Shown here: positions 20,872-28,785 of the stretch, piece by piece
Numbering within the stretch: the stretch's first letter is position 1
How the letters are laid out: the number at the start of each line of letters is the position of its first letter
Virus record (IMG/VR): IMGVR_UViG_3300025151_000009
Span: 1 to 35,584 of that record
DNA: 35,584 nucleotides
Direction: 5' to 3' (one strand)
DNA from: a virus
Notes under the pieces: model-generated
Database searches by the model: none
What the model was told of the DNA's origin: nothing
Seen by the model: only the letters and a program-made list of their open reading frames with translations
Translations under genes and position numbers: made by a program

Positions 20872-22715
20872 TGCCATTAGTACCATTAGATATACCGGCT
20901 GGCGTTGTAAGGCATGGCACAGACAGTGAGTCTGCAGGACGTTGGCGTGACGTTAATTTTGTACGGTGGGAAAACGGATCGTTAAGACCAATCGGCGGCT
21001 GGGTGAAAAGACAAAAGCGCTCTGGTAATGACGGCGCCTTTGTGCAAGATGTTGTAATGCCAAACAATGAAAAGCCACGTGCAGCAGAAGGCTGGCTAAC
21101 AAATGCACGGACGCCGTGGATAGCTGCTGGCACTCATAATAACTTATATGCAATTTCTGGCGGTGGTGATGTATATGGGCTTTTACCATCAGCGATAAGC
21201 GGAGCAACTGACGATGCAGTTGAAAATGTTGGTTTTGGCCAGTATTTTTACGGTAGAGCGCGTTATGGGATTACCAGGCCAAGCACGGGCGTTGTTTCTG
21301 CAGGAGACACATGGACGCTTGATACCTGGGGTGAAAATTTAATTGCGTGTAACACGCACGAGGGCAAGATACGAGAATGGGCTTTAAACCCACTTAGCGA
21401 CGCAATAGAGATTAATGATGACGGCCATATGCCTTCAGGCGTTACAGCTATAGTAGTCACAGAGGATAGATTTCTATTTGCATTAGGTGGTGTAACAAGC
21501 AGCGGCGCTAATAAATCACTAGTTAGTTGGTGTGATAGAGAAGACAATACAGTATGGCAGCCACTAGCAACTAATGAAGCTGGTAGCTTTACTTTAGACA
21601 CACCTGGCGACATAGTTTTAGGGCTGCAGGTGCGCGGCAGGACATTAATACTCACAGAAGTAGATGCACACGCTGCTACCTATAGCGGCCCACCTGTTGT
21701 TTTTGGTTTCGAAAAAGTAGGGACAGGCTGTGGCGCAATTAGTCCGCATTGTGCAATAAGCATGGATGCAGGCGCTATCTGGATGGGATATGGTAGCTTT
21801 TTTTACTACGATGGTCAGCAGGTGCAAGCAATGCCGTGCGAAGTAAAAGACTATGTCTTTAAAGGAATGAATGATGAACAAAGGCATAAAATAACTGCAG
21901 TTAAAAACGGCCACTATAATGAGATTTGGTGGTTTTATCCTAGCGCAGGATCGAAAGAGAATGACAGCTATGTTATTTACGACTACGAAGAAAAGCATTG
22001 GAATATAGGTAAGTTAAATAGAACATGCGGTATAGACGCAGGTGTGTTCAGAAAGCCAGTGTGGATGGGCGCAGACAGCAATGTTTACGACCACGAAACA
22101 GGCTATGAGCATAACTATACAGTTGATGGCGAGTTGGTCACGGCATATGCTGAAACTGGACCAATAGAAGCAGGCGCTGGAGACAATGTAATTAATGTTA
22201 CAAAAGTAATTCCAGACCATAAAGCTACAGGCGCTTATGAAATAATATTTAAAACTAAGAATTATCCTAATGATAGCGAAAAGTCTGTTGGCCCATTTCC
22301 TGCGACAAGTCAAACTAGCGCGCGATTCCAGGGCAGGCAAATCCGCATGCGCATTAATCCAGAGTCAAAAACACTTAACCGAATTGATACTGATGGTAAT
22401 GGCACAAATGATGTTTTCAGTGCATACAGTGACCAATCATCGGTAATTTACAGCGTGTCCATAAACGGTAGAGCGCTCGGCGACATAAATGGTAACGGCA
22501 CAGTTACTGACCAAGATAATCTTCGCTATGCTGATTACGCGCAAAATCAAACCTCAATCAGTGCAGAAGAAATAGCTTACTGCGAAAATGTAATTGACAA
22601 CTATATGATTGTGAATTATCCAGCAACTAAACAATACTTTGATGTAGATATTAACAGAGAAGATTGGACGCTCGGAACTGTTAGACTAGAAACTAAAATT
22701 GGCGGAACCAGATGA
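20871..22715 (+). CDS. Packaged-DNA stabilisation/tail hub protein (P22 gp10-like), 614 aa
   Basis: MPLVPLDIPAGVVRHGTDSE, then GRWRDVNFVRWENGSLRPIG and GWVKRQKRS begin this family, followed by beta-propeller-like repeats. It plugs the portal under the adaptor and holds packaged DNA. C-terminally, a calcium-loop pair is inserted: DTDGNGTND (506-514) and GDINGNGTVTDQDNLRYADY (537-556), where D538, N540, N542, G543, V545 and D549 fit the 12-residue EF-hand/dockerin loop. The dockerin-like segment is unusual here. It is coupled at both ends (TAATG, ATGA). Confidence 0.85.
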   Translation: MPLVPLDIPAGVVRHGTDSESAGRWRDVNFVRWENGSLRPIGGWVKRQKRSGNDGAFVQDVVMPNNEKPRAAEGWLTNARTPWIAAGTHNNLYAISGGGDVYGLLPSAISGATDDAVENVGFGQYFYGRARYGITRPSTGVVSAGDTWTLDTWGENLIACNTHEGKIREWALNPLSDAIEINDDGHMPSGVTAIVVTEDRFLFALGGVTSSGANKSLVSWCDREDNTVWQPLATNEAGSFTLDTPGDIVLGLQVRGRTLILTEVDAHAATYSGPPVVFGFEKVGTGCGAISPHCAISMDAGAIWMGYGSFFYYDGQQVQAMPCEVKDYVFKGMNDEQRHKITAVKNGHYNEIWWFYPSAGSKENDSYVIYDYEEKHWNIGKLNRTCGIDAGVFRKPVWMGADSNVYDHETGYEHNYTVDGELVTAYAETGPIEAGAGDNVINVTKVIPDHKATGAYEIIFKTKNYPNDSEKSVGPFPATSQTSARFQGRQIRMRINPESKTLNRIDTDGNGTNDVFSAYSDQSSVIYSVSINGRALGDINGNGTVTDQDNLRYADYAQNQTSISAEEIAYCENVIDNYMIVNYPATKQYFDVDINREDWTLGTVRLETKIGGTR

Positions 22716-25357
22716 CAATACATACCAGGCCGCCATCGCCTAGTGGCAATATAAACACCTGGGCAGAGCGACTAAATGATTGGTTGATGCGCAACCAGTC
22801 ACAACTATCATATTACCTGGCTGGGCAATCTGCTGCAGAAGAAGGCGTTTTGCTGTGGGACAGAGATAATAGTCGAGTAGTAGTGTCTGACGGGGGGCAG
22901 TGGGTTGAGCTAGGGTCAGGTGGCGCACAACAAATAACAAACTACCTACGTGATGATGCAGACGACTCTACTGATTTTAGGTTGACTATGGCAGCGCTGA
23001 CGGTAGACACAGATACGCTGTATGTCGATGAAACAAATAATCGCGTGGGCATTGGCACGACAACACCAAGCCAGCTTCTTGATGTCGATGGCACGGCTAA
23101 AGCAGATAAATTTGACGGCGCACTAGACGGCACCGTAGAGTTTTTAGCAGAGGCTGGAGAAGCTTTAACAAAAGCTGCATCAGTATATATATCAGGCACT
23201 AATAATGGCTTGCCAGTAGTAAGCGGAGCAAACTCCTCTGATACAGCAAAAATGCCATGCGTTGGGCTAGCTAAATCTGCTGCTAGCTCTGGCGATGAGA
23301 TTATGGTTGTAACGCAAGGCCCTATAACAGGGTTGGCTCTGCCAAATGGATATAATGTTGGTGATGAGGTATATGTTAGTACCTTGTCCAGCGGACTATC
23401 GAATACAGAGCTAGCTGGTAGCGAAATTATACAATCAATTGGCATGGTTCATAAGGTGGCAGCAAATAACGGCACCATTTATGTCAACTGCGTACACCGA
23501 ATGCCGAACACACCAGAACTGTCAGATGGCGATATATTTATAGGCGATTCACTTGACAGAACAACTACAGTAAACCTGGCAACGAAGGTGGCTGCGCTAG
23601 AAACAAGCCACAGTGATGTGCTAGTGGATGGTGATTTTACTTCTCAAGGCTTTATGAAAACCGATGGCTCTGGCGGTTACAGCGTAGACACTAACACATA
23701 TTTGACCTCAGAAACTAGCCACTCTGATGTGTTAGTAGATGGTGATTTTAGCAGTGCTGGATTCATGAAAACTGACGGCAATGGTGTATATTCTGTAGAT
23801 GCAAGCACCTACTTAACATCTGAGACAAGCCATGCAGATGTTGTTGTTGATGGCGACTTTGCATCAGAAGGCTTAATGAAGCGCGGTGCTACTTCTGGCA
23901 GCTACTCTATAGTTACAGACAACTCTAGCGACTGGAATACTGCACATGGCTGGGGTAATCATGCAGATGCTGGATACTTAACTAGCCAGCCGTGGGCAAC
24001 AGGTAGTCAGCTAAGTAATTCATGGCTGTATTACAACAGCAACCCAGTAGCAATTGGGTCAGCTACTATTCCTGCCAGCACAGAGATGTATGTTGCTAGC
24101 ACAAAAACAGATACATTAACTATCGAGAATACAGGTAACGGCCAATACGACAAAGCAAAGTTATCACTTGTAGGTCAAGCCGGCGGTGAAATCTTTTTTA
24201 AAGACGATGATAATGCTGTAGATTTCCGCATGCGCGCTACTAATGGTGGGTTCGAGATACGGACAGAAACTGATAGTGGTGGCGGCAGTGTTAGTTTTGG
24301 CGTTTTATTCGATGCCTCAAACGGCGCAGGCCACGTAGGTATCGGTGGAACGTCTGATGCAAATTACACTCTCAAGGTAAATGGAAACCTGTATGCAGGC
24401 GGTGTAGCTTTTCCATCGGCAGACGGCAATGCTAATGAGGTGCTAAAAACAGACGGGGCTGGAACGCTATCATACTCGTCTATCACAACTGATATGATAG
24501 GCAGCCAACAGGTTACTGGCGCTAAAATAGCAGCTAACACTATTGGTAGCGGTAACTTAATAGATGGCTCTGTGCCATTTAGCAAGCTGTCTGGCGTTAA
24601 AGATGAAGACGACATGGCGTCTAATAGTGCGTCACACATCTGTACACAGCAATCTATAAAATCGTTCGTAGAAGAAAAAACACACCGTCAATATTTTGCT
24701 AACAATTATGTCAATCAGGCCCTGACAACTACGCCACAGACGGTATGGGAAAGTTTTTCAACTACAGCAACTAGCGTAAAAAAAGCGCACTTCGCTACTT
24801 TTGAATTTCAGTGTACAAGTGGGTCAAACGCTTCTCGAAACGATGCATATTTTTATGTAGAGGTAGATGTACCTAGTGGCACAACGTCATTTTCTTTAGG
24901 TACTGCTACATACGAATCTGCACCAGCACAATTTGGTCGAATTATTAGTTTTGCTGGCGACATAACAGATAAATTGTCAGACGGTGGCGCAATAGGCACA
25001 AGTGCAAGCTCGACAGGGACGTTTGGTGACCGTAGCGTAGAATCATTTTACTATGATGTAGGCGATAACAAGACCTATCTAAGATATAATTCATATCCAT
25101 CAGATATTGTATCAAGTGGAACGCCTGTAGAAATATATTTTGATCCATTCCACTGGCAGGCATCAAGCACGCATTTTCTTGAGACATATCAACTAGAGCT
25201 GCCTACGTCATCACAAAATGGGTACTTTAACATCACATCTAAGCTTGGGTATTTTTCGCCAACAACAGGATTCAGGTTAAAAGCTCGTGAAATAAACTCA
25301 GGTGATGTTTGGACCGTGAACACACTGCGCGTAACACTCGAGTCGAGGATAGTATGA
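22712..25357 (+). CDS. Long tail fibre, 881 aa
   Basis: The N-terminus (NTWAERLNDWLMRNQSQLSY, AAEEGVLLWDRDNSRVVVSD) is the fibre attachment form seen in similar phages. Then NRVGIGTTTPSQLLDVDG, and three 37-residue tandem repeats (297-333, 334-370, 371-407) of the SHSDVLVDGDF...GFMKTDG...Y type, then SSDWNTAHGWGNHADAGYL and a long C-terminal head. It would form a trimeric adhesion fibre. It overlaps the hub by 4 bases and the next gene by 4 bases. Confidence 0.82.
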   Translation: MTIHTRPPSPSGNINTWAERLNDWLMRNQSQLSYYLAGQSAAEEGVLLWDRDNSRVVVSDGGQWVELGSGGAQQITNYLRDDADDSTDFRLTMAALTVDTDTLYVDETNNRVGIGTTTPSQLLDVDGTAKADKFDGALDGTVEFLAEAGEALTKAASVYISGTNNGLPVVSGANSSDTAKMPCVGLAKSAASSGDEIMVVTQGPITGLALPNGYNVGDEVYVSTLSSGLSNTELAGSEIIQSIGMVHKVAANNGTIYVNCVHRMPNTPELSDGDIFIGDSLDRTTTVNLATKVAALETSHSDVLVDGDFTSQGFMKTDGSGGYSVDTNTYLTSETSHSDVLVDGDFSSAGFMKTDGNGVYSVDASTYLTSETSHADVVVDGDFASEGLMKRGATSGSYSIVTDNSSDWNTAHGWGNHADAGYLTSQPWATGSQLSNSWLYYNSNPVAIGSATIPASTEMYVASTKTDTLTIENTGNGQYDKAKLSLVGQAGGEIFFKDDDNAVDFRMRATNGGFEIRTETDSGGGSVSFGVLFDASNGAGHVGIGGTSDANYTLKVNGNLYAGGVAFPSADGNANEVLKTDGAGTLSYSSITTDMIGSQQVTGAKIAANTIGSGNLIDGSVPFSKLSGVKDEDDMASNSASHICTQQSIKSFVEEKTHRQYFANNYVNQALTTTPQTVWESFSTTATSVKKAHFATFEFQCTSGSNASRNDAYFYVEVDVPSGTTSFSLGTATYESAPAQFGRIISFAGDITDKLSDGGAIGTSASSTGTFGDRSVESFYYDVGDNKTYLRYNSYPSDIVSSGTPVEIYFDPFHWQASSTHFLETYQLELPTSSQNGYFNITSKLGYFSPTTGFRLKAREINSGDVWTVNTLRVTLESRIV
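23600..23932 (+). repeat. Three tandem 111-bp repeats in fibre gene
   Basis: The units start at 23600, 23711 and 23822 (GAA/GAG of ETSH), each exactly 111 bases. They encode ETSHSDVLVDGDF-type modules of 37 residues. The third copy has diverged most. Such in-frame repeats can change fibre length by recombination. Confidence 0.85.
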
Positions 25358-25554
25358 TTATAGGTAGGCTAGTAACTAACACAGATGGCGAAGTAGAAGA
25401 AGTTGCTGAGACAACAGTATATGAAACCTGGGACGCTACATATGCAGCAGCGCAGGCTCTGAGAGCTGAAAATGCAGACAATGAAAGCGTTGTCGGTATA
25501 TTTATTGCAACAGAAAGATCGCCAACTGAATACAGAGTGCGCACTATCCTGTAG
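25354..25554 (+). CDS. Small fibre-associated protein, 66 aa
   Basis: MIIGRLVTNTDGEVEEVAET, then TVYETWDATYAAAQALRAEN and SVVGIFIATERSPTEYRV. A small acidic alpha/beta protein, coupled to the fibre gene by an ATGA overlap. It could be a fibre assembly chaperone by position. No family recognised. The ATG at 25354 is preferred to an in-frame start at 25309, which lies inside the fibre gene. Confidence 0.7.
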   Translation: MIIGRLVTNTDGEVEEVAETTVYETWDATYAAAQALRAENADNESVVGIFIATERSPTEYRVRTIL

Positions 25555-25588
25555 TAATGCAATATACGCTTTAGGGCAGAGAATATTG

Positions 25589-25597
25589 TGGTATAAT
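25589..25597 (+). promoter_or_regulatory. Promoter-like element (TGGTATAATTGGGCG) before ejection/portal block
   Basis: TGG then TATAAT (25592-25597), followed by TGGGCGTT and ATG at 25606, eight bases later. A weak TTTAGG (25570-25575) is 16 bases upstream. No Shine-Dalgarno lies between box and ATG, so the message would be leaderless or nearly so. It would drive 25606-35316. Confidence 0.62.
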
Positions 25598-25605
25598 TGG
25601 GCGTT

Positions 25606-25971
25606 ATGACAGTAGACCAAGAGCTTGAGCGATGTAGAGAGTGGCTAGAAAGCGCCTTAGCGTACTCTGGCGGCACGCATACATTTTACGACATCAAAGC
25701 AGGTGTACATGCTTTAAGATATCAATTTTGGCCTGCAGAGCGCGGCTGCGCTGTTACTGAGATTATAGACTATCCAAGAAAAAGAACGCTGCACGTGTTT
25801 TTAGCAGCTGGAGAGTTAGATCAAATTGTAGATATGGAAAGCAGTGCAGTAGAGTTTGCAAGGCAGCATGGGTGCCAGGGCATGACATTAGCTGGTCGGC
25901 GCGGCTGGAAAAAAGTATTAAATGAACACGGTTGGGACGAAAGGTTCACCGTATTAGGTAAGGAGATATAG
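25606..25971 (+). CDS. GNAT-like conserved phage protein, 121 aa
   Basis: DQELERCREWLESALAYSGG, THTFYDIKAGVHALRYQFWP and AERGCAVTEIIDYPRKRTLH, then VFLAAGELDQIV and LAGRRGWKKVLNEHGW. A widespread phage gene lying next to ejection proteins. It has acetyltransferase-like fold features (beta hairpin, then G-R-R-G-W), but no proven activity. The ATG is chosen at 25606; a TTG at 25597 overlaps the TATAAT box and is rejected. Confidence 0.78.
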   Translation: MTVDQELERCREWLESALAYSGGTHTFYDIKAGVHALRYQFWPAERGCAVTEIIDYPRKRTLHVFLAAGELDQIVDMESSAVEFARQHGCQGMTLAGRRGWKKVLNEHGWDERFTVLGKEI

Positions 25972-25972
25972 T

Positions 25973-26407
25973 ATGTCAGGCGGTAAAGGCGGTGGTCAAA
26001 CCACTACAGCAGATATCCCAGATTGGGCAAAAGAGCCTACAAAGCGCAACTTAGCAAGAGCTGAGGCAGTGCAGCAAATTGGTTATCAGCCTTATATGGG
26101 TCCTGATTTAGCTGCATTTAACCCAACGCAAAGAGCAGCTATGCAAAGCACAATTGACTCTGCTGCTGCATTTGGCCTTGCAACCCCTGGTAAAGCCTTA
26201 GAGGGGCTAGCGGCTCCTACAGACTTTGGAAACGGGATGATGGGCTACAGCTCCTTCCCTATGTTCGAACAAGCTAGAAGTGAATTGGCGAAACGCAACC
26301 CGGAGCAACAAGCTCAATATGATGCGTTGTTTGGAAACGAAGTGGAAACTGATGGCGATCACATATCGTCATTCTACAACACAAAACTTGAAAGAATGTT
26401 TCACTAG
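25973..26407 (+). CDS. Virion-associated phage protein, 144 aa
   Basis: GGKGGGQTTTADIPDWAKEP, then TKRNLARAEAVQQIGYQPYM and PDLAAFNPTQRAAMQSTIDS. A conserved small protein in the ejection-protein cluster of such podoviruses, with the P-F/Y-M-G-x-D-x-A-A-F-N-P-x-Q pattern. It probably belongs to the interior virion. AAGGAG precedes the ATG. It may be a shortened relative of the next protein. Confidence 0.7.
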   Translation: MSGGKGGGQTTTADIPDWAKEPTKRNLARAEAVQQIGYQPYMGPDLAAFNPTQRAAMQSTIDSAAAFGLATPGKALEGLAAPTDFGNGMMGYSSFPMFEQARSELAKRNPEQQAQYDALFGNEVETDGDHISSFYNTKLERMFH

Positions 26408-26416
26408 GAGAAAAAC

Positions 26417-27301
26417 ATGGCTGGCAGCGCAGCAGGCGGTATTGTTAATAAAAATCAAGGGTTGTTCGGAAATCCTCAACCAAATGTAATCAAAGCTATT
26501 CCTGATGGGCAGAAGCCAGCTGAGCAGCCGCAAGTAGCGCAAAACCCAACGCCGCAAGCGCCACCACAAGAGAGTTTAGCACGCAATACTGCAGATTCTA
26601 ATATTATGACGCAAGCAGCGCAGGGCATGGATATAGCAAGTCAGGCAGCAGCTGCCGGCACGCAATATAATCCGATGCAAGTACAGGCGCAAACTGTTGC
26701 TAACACGGATATGTCACAGTACATGAATCCGTATGAAAACCAGGTTGTCGGACAGACAATGTCGGATTTAGAGCGCGCCAGACAAATGCAGCAAAACCAG
26801 GCTGACTATGCTATGGGCCGTGCTGGTGCTTTTGGTGGATCACGACATGGAATTGCGCAAGCAGAAGATAATCGTAATTTCTTTGACAGGGCTGGCTCTA
26901 TTGCAGGTCAATTAAGGCAGCAAGGTTATCAACAAGCGCAAAACATGGCTGCACAGGACGCTAACCGCATGCTACAAGCAGATACAGCGAATATGACTAC
27001 TGATTTAGCTGGAGCGCAACAAAGACTATCTGCTGCAAACCAACTAGCTCAAACCTCTAATTTAGGCTTTGACATGGGGCGTACATTGCAATCAGACATG
27101 ATGAAGCAAGGCTCTGCACAGCAGCTAATGGAGCAACAATTAATTGATGCAGCTAAGCAACAGTTTGCAGGATATACTGGTGCGCCAATGGATAGTATTA
27201 GCATTCTTTCACAGGCTTTAGGCGCTTCTACAATTCCACAATCACAGCAAACGCGCAAAGACCACGGATTATTCGATTACTTAACATTAATGGCGTTATA
27301 A
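26417..27301 (+). CDS. Internal virion/ejection protein, 294 aa
   Basis: Gln/Ala-rich and helical. Signature YMNPYENQVVGQTMSDLERA and AMGRAGAFGGSRHGIAQAED then NRNFF is typical of phage ejection proteins injected with DNA. A proline-rich N-terminal part (KPAEQPQVAQNPTPQAPPQE) precedes it. AGGAGAAA is placed 6 bases before ATG. It lies between two further ejection-like genes. Confidence 0.8.
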   Translation: MAGSAAGGIVNKNQGLFGNPQPNVIKAIPDGQKPAEQPQVAQNPTPQAPPQESLARNTADSNIMTQAAQGMDIASQAAAAGTQYNPMQVQAQTVANTDMSQYMNPYENQVVGQTMSDLERARQMQQNQADYAMGRAGAFGGSRHGIAQAEDNRNFFDRAGSIAGQLRQQGYQQAQNMAAQDANRMLQADTANMTTDLAGAQQRLSAANQLAQTSNLGFDMGRTLQSDMMKQGSAQQLMEQQLIDAAKQQFAGYTGAPMDSISILSQALGASTIPQSQQTRKDHGLFDYLTLMAL

Positions 27302-27335
27302 GAGTTTAGACTGACTTTAGAGGTTCAGGAGTATC

Positions 27336-27623
27336 ATGGAAATTACAACACTGATGGCGGCTATGGAAGCCTTAAAAAACTTAGGCCAATCTGGCGGCGG
27401 TTCTGGCGGCGGTTCTGGCGGTGCAAACTTTACGCAAGCTCAGCAAAATGCATTTAAAGAAAAGCTTCAAGACATGGGCAGTCAAGATGTGCAGCACCAC
27501 GCAATGATGCCATCAAACGCGCAGTTTGTGCCTATGCAAGACAGCACACCTAAGATGCCGCCGCTTGCAACAGAAACACCAAACGGCTTGTTCCAACTTT
27601 TACAGAATATGTACGGAAGGTAG
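27336..27623 (+). CDS. Small Gly/Ser-linker virion protein, 95 aa
   Basis: MEITTLMAAMEALKNLGQSG, with a GGGSGGGSGG linker at about 21-29, then ANFTQAQQNAFKEKLQDMGS and a C-terminal NGLFQLLQNMYGR. The linker is coded by 12-base tandem repeats (27396-27422). AGGAG precedes the ATG. Likely an accessory virion protein. The stop is followed by the next GTG start after one base. Confidence 0.75.
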   Translation: MEITTLMAAMEALKNLGQSGGGSGGGSGGANFTQAQQNAFKEKLQDMGSQDVQHHAMMPSNAQFVPMQDSTPKMPPLATETPNGLFQLLQNMYGR

Positions 27624-27624
27624 T

Positions 27625-28785
27625 GTGAGTTACAGGCTTCGCCGCATAGAAAATTCACCTCTATACGATATTATCTCTGACGATGAGGTGCAACGCACGT
27701 TGGCAAATAATCCGCGTGGCGGTTTCCACACAGAGACACAGGGCAAGTCAAACTCCAGGCCACCTGAATCTACTAGCGACATGGACTATATGAATATGAA
27801 ATTTCCTGGCAGAAAAACAGAAAATATTACACGCAATATGCAGCCTAGCGTTGAAAGTGACTACATGCGCCGAAAAAAAGGTCTAGGCCCGGTTGTGCCA
27901 GCGCAGGAAAATGTTGAGAACGATGATAAGCCAGGCTTTTTCGGCAGGATGAAAGACAAATTTACTGACCCTGAGTATAGAGCAAAGCTTGCGCTAGCGT
28001 TAAATAGTATGCGTTACGCTCCTGATGCAAGCATAGCAACATATGCGCAAGGCGTTATTGATACGGCGCAAAAAAATAGAAACGCAAACAAAACCATAGA
28101 TTATTTCAATAAGATTGGTCGCAAGGACATAGCTACGGCGATAGAGGCTCAGCCGGAGTTAGCTGCAAATGTATACAGTGCGTATTTACAAAATCAGTTA
28201 AGCCCAAAGTCCACCTTCAACCAAAAATCAGGTGCAGAGCTTAACGCTGCTTTGGCCGAACAAGGCTTGCCGCCTGCGTATGATAGCGACAAAGTTTACA
28301 ATGTGGACGCTACAACTGGCAAGGTAACGCAAATTGGCGGTGGTGATACAAATATCAATATGCCGAGTCTGACAGAATCACAGGGCGCAGCTACTAATTT
28401 TTATCAGCGCGCACTAAATGCTAACAATGTGTTAGTTAATTATGAAAACCAGGGTACTGAGTTAGGACAGGCTTTGTTAGGTAAGGTGCCGCTTTTAGGT
28501 AACATGCTAATAACTCCAGAGTATCAGGTGTACCAGGCACTAAAAAGCAATTTCTTATCAGCTGTACTAAGAAAAGAGTCTGGAGCTGTAATCGGCGTTG
28601 AGGAGCTTGTCACAGAAGACAAAAAGTATTTCCCACAAGTAGGTGATTCGCAAAGCGTAGTTGAAGAAAAAAGGCGCGCTAGACTAGATGCTATTCGCGG
28701 CTTGCAGATACAAGCTGGCGAGGGTGCTAATTTAGTAGGGAACAACGGTTTGCCTTCAAATGTGACGGTAAAGGTTAAACAGTAA
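27625..28785 (+). CDS. Internal virion/ejection protein, 386 aa
   Basis: The C-terminal half carries the common phage signature: SLTESQGAATNFYQRALNAN, YQALKSNFLSAVLRKESGAV, KYFPQVGDSQSVVEEKRRAR, LDAIRGLQIQAGEGAN. The N-terminal part is charged and linker-like (NPRGGFHTETQGKSNSRPPE). It probably lines the portal channel and enters the host. The start is GTG 27625 with GGAAGG before it; an earlier ATG at 27526 would overlap the previous gene in another frame. Confidence 0.8.
   Translation: MSYRLRRIENSPLYDIISDDEVQRTLANNPRGGFHTETQGKSNSRPPESTSDMDYMNMKFPGRKTENITRNMQPSVESDYMRRKKGLGPVVPAQENVENDDKPGFFGRMKDKFTDPEYRAKLALALNSMRYAPDASIATYAQGVIDTAQKNRNANKTIDYFNKIGRKDIATAIEAQPELAANVYSAYLQNQLSPKSTFNQKSGAELNAALAEQGLPPAYDSDKVYNVDATTGKVTQIGGGDTNINMPSLTESQGAATNFYQRALNANNVLVNYENQGTELGQALLGKVPLLGNMLITPEYQVYQALKSNFLSAVLRKESGAVIGVEELVTEDKKYFPQVGDSQSVVEEKRRARLDAIRGLQIQAGEGANLVGNNGLPSNVTVKVKQ

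Noticed and set aside
27396-27425. GGGSGGGSGG as a sign of cloning-vector contamination
   Set aside because: The flanking sequence is ordinary phage coding DNA in frame, and phage proteins do have Gly-Ser linkers.
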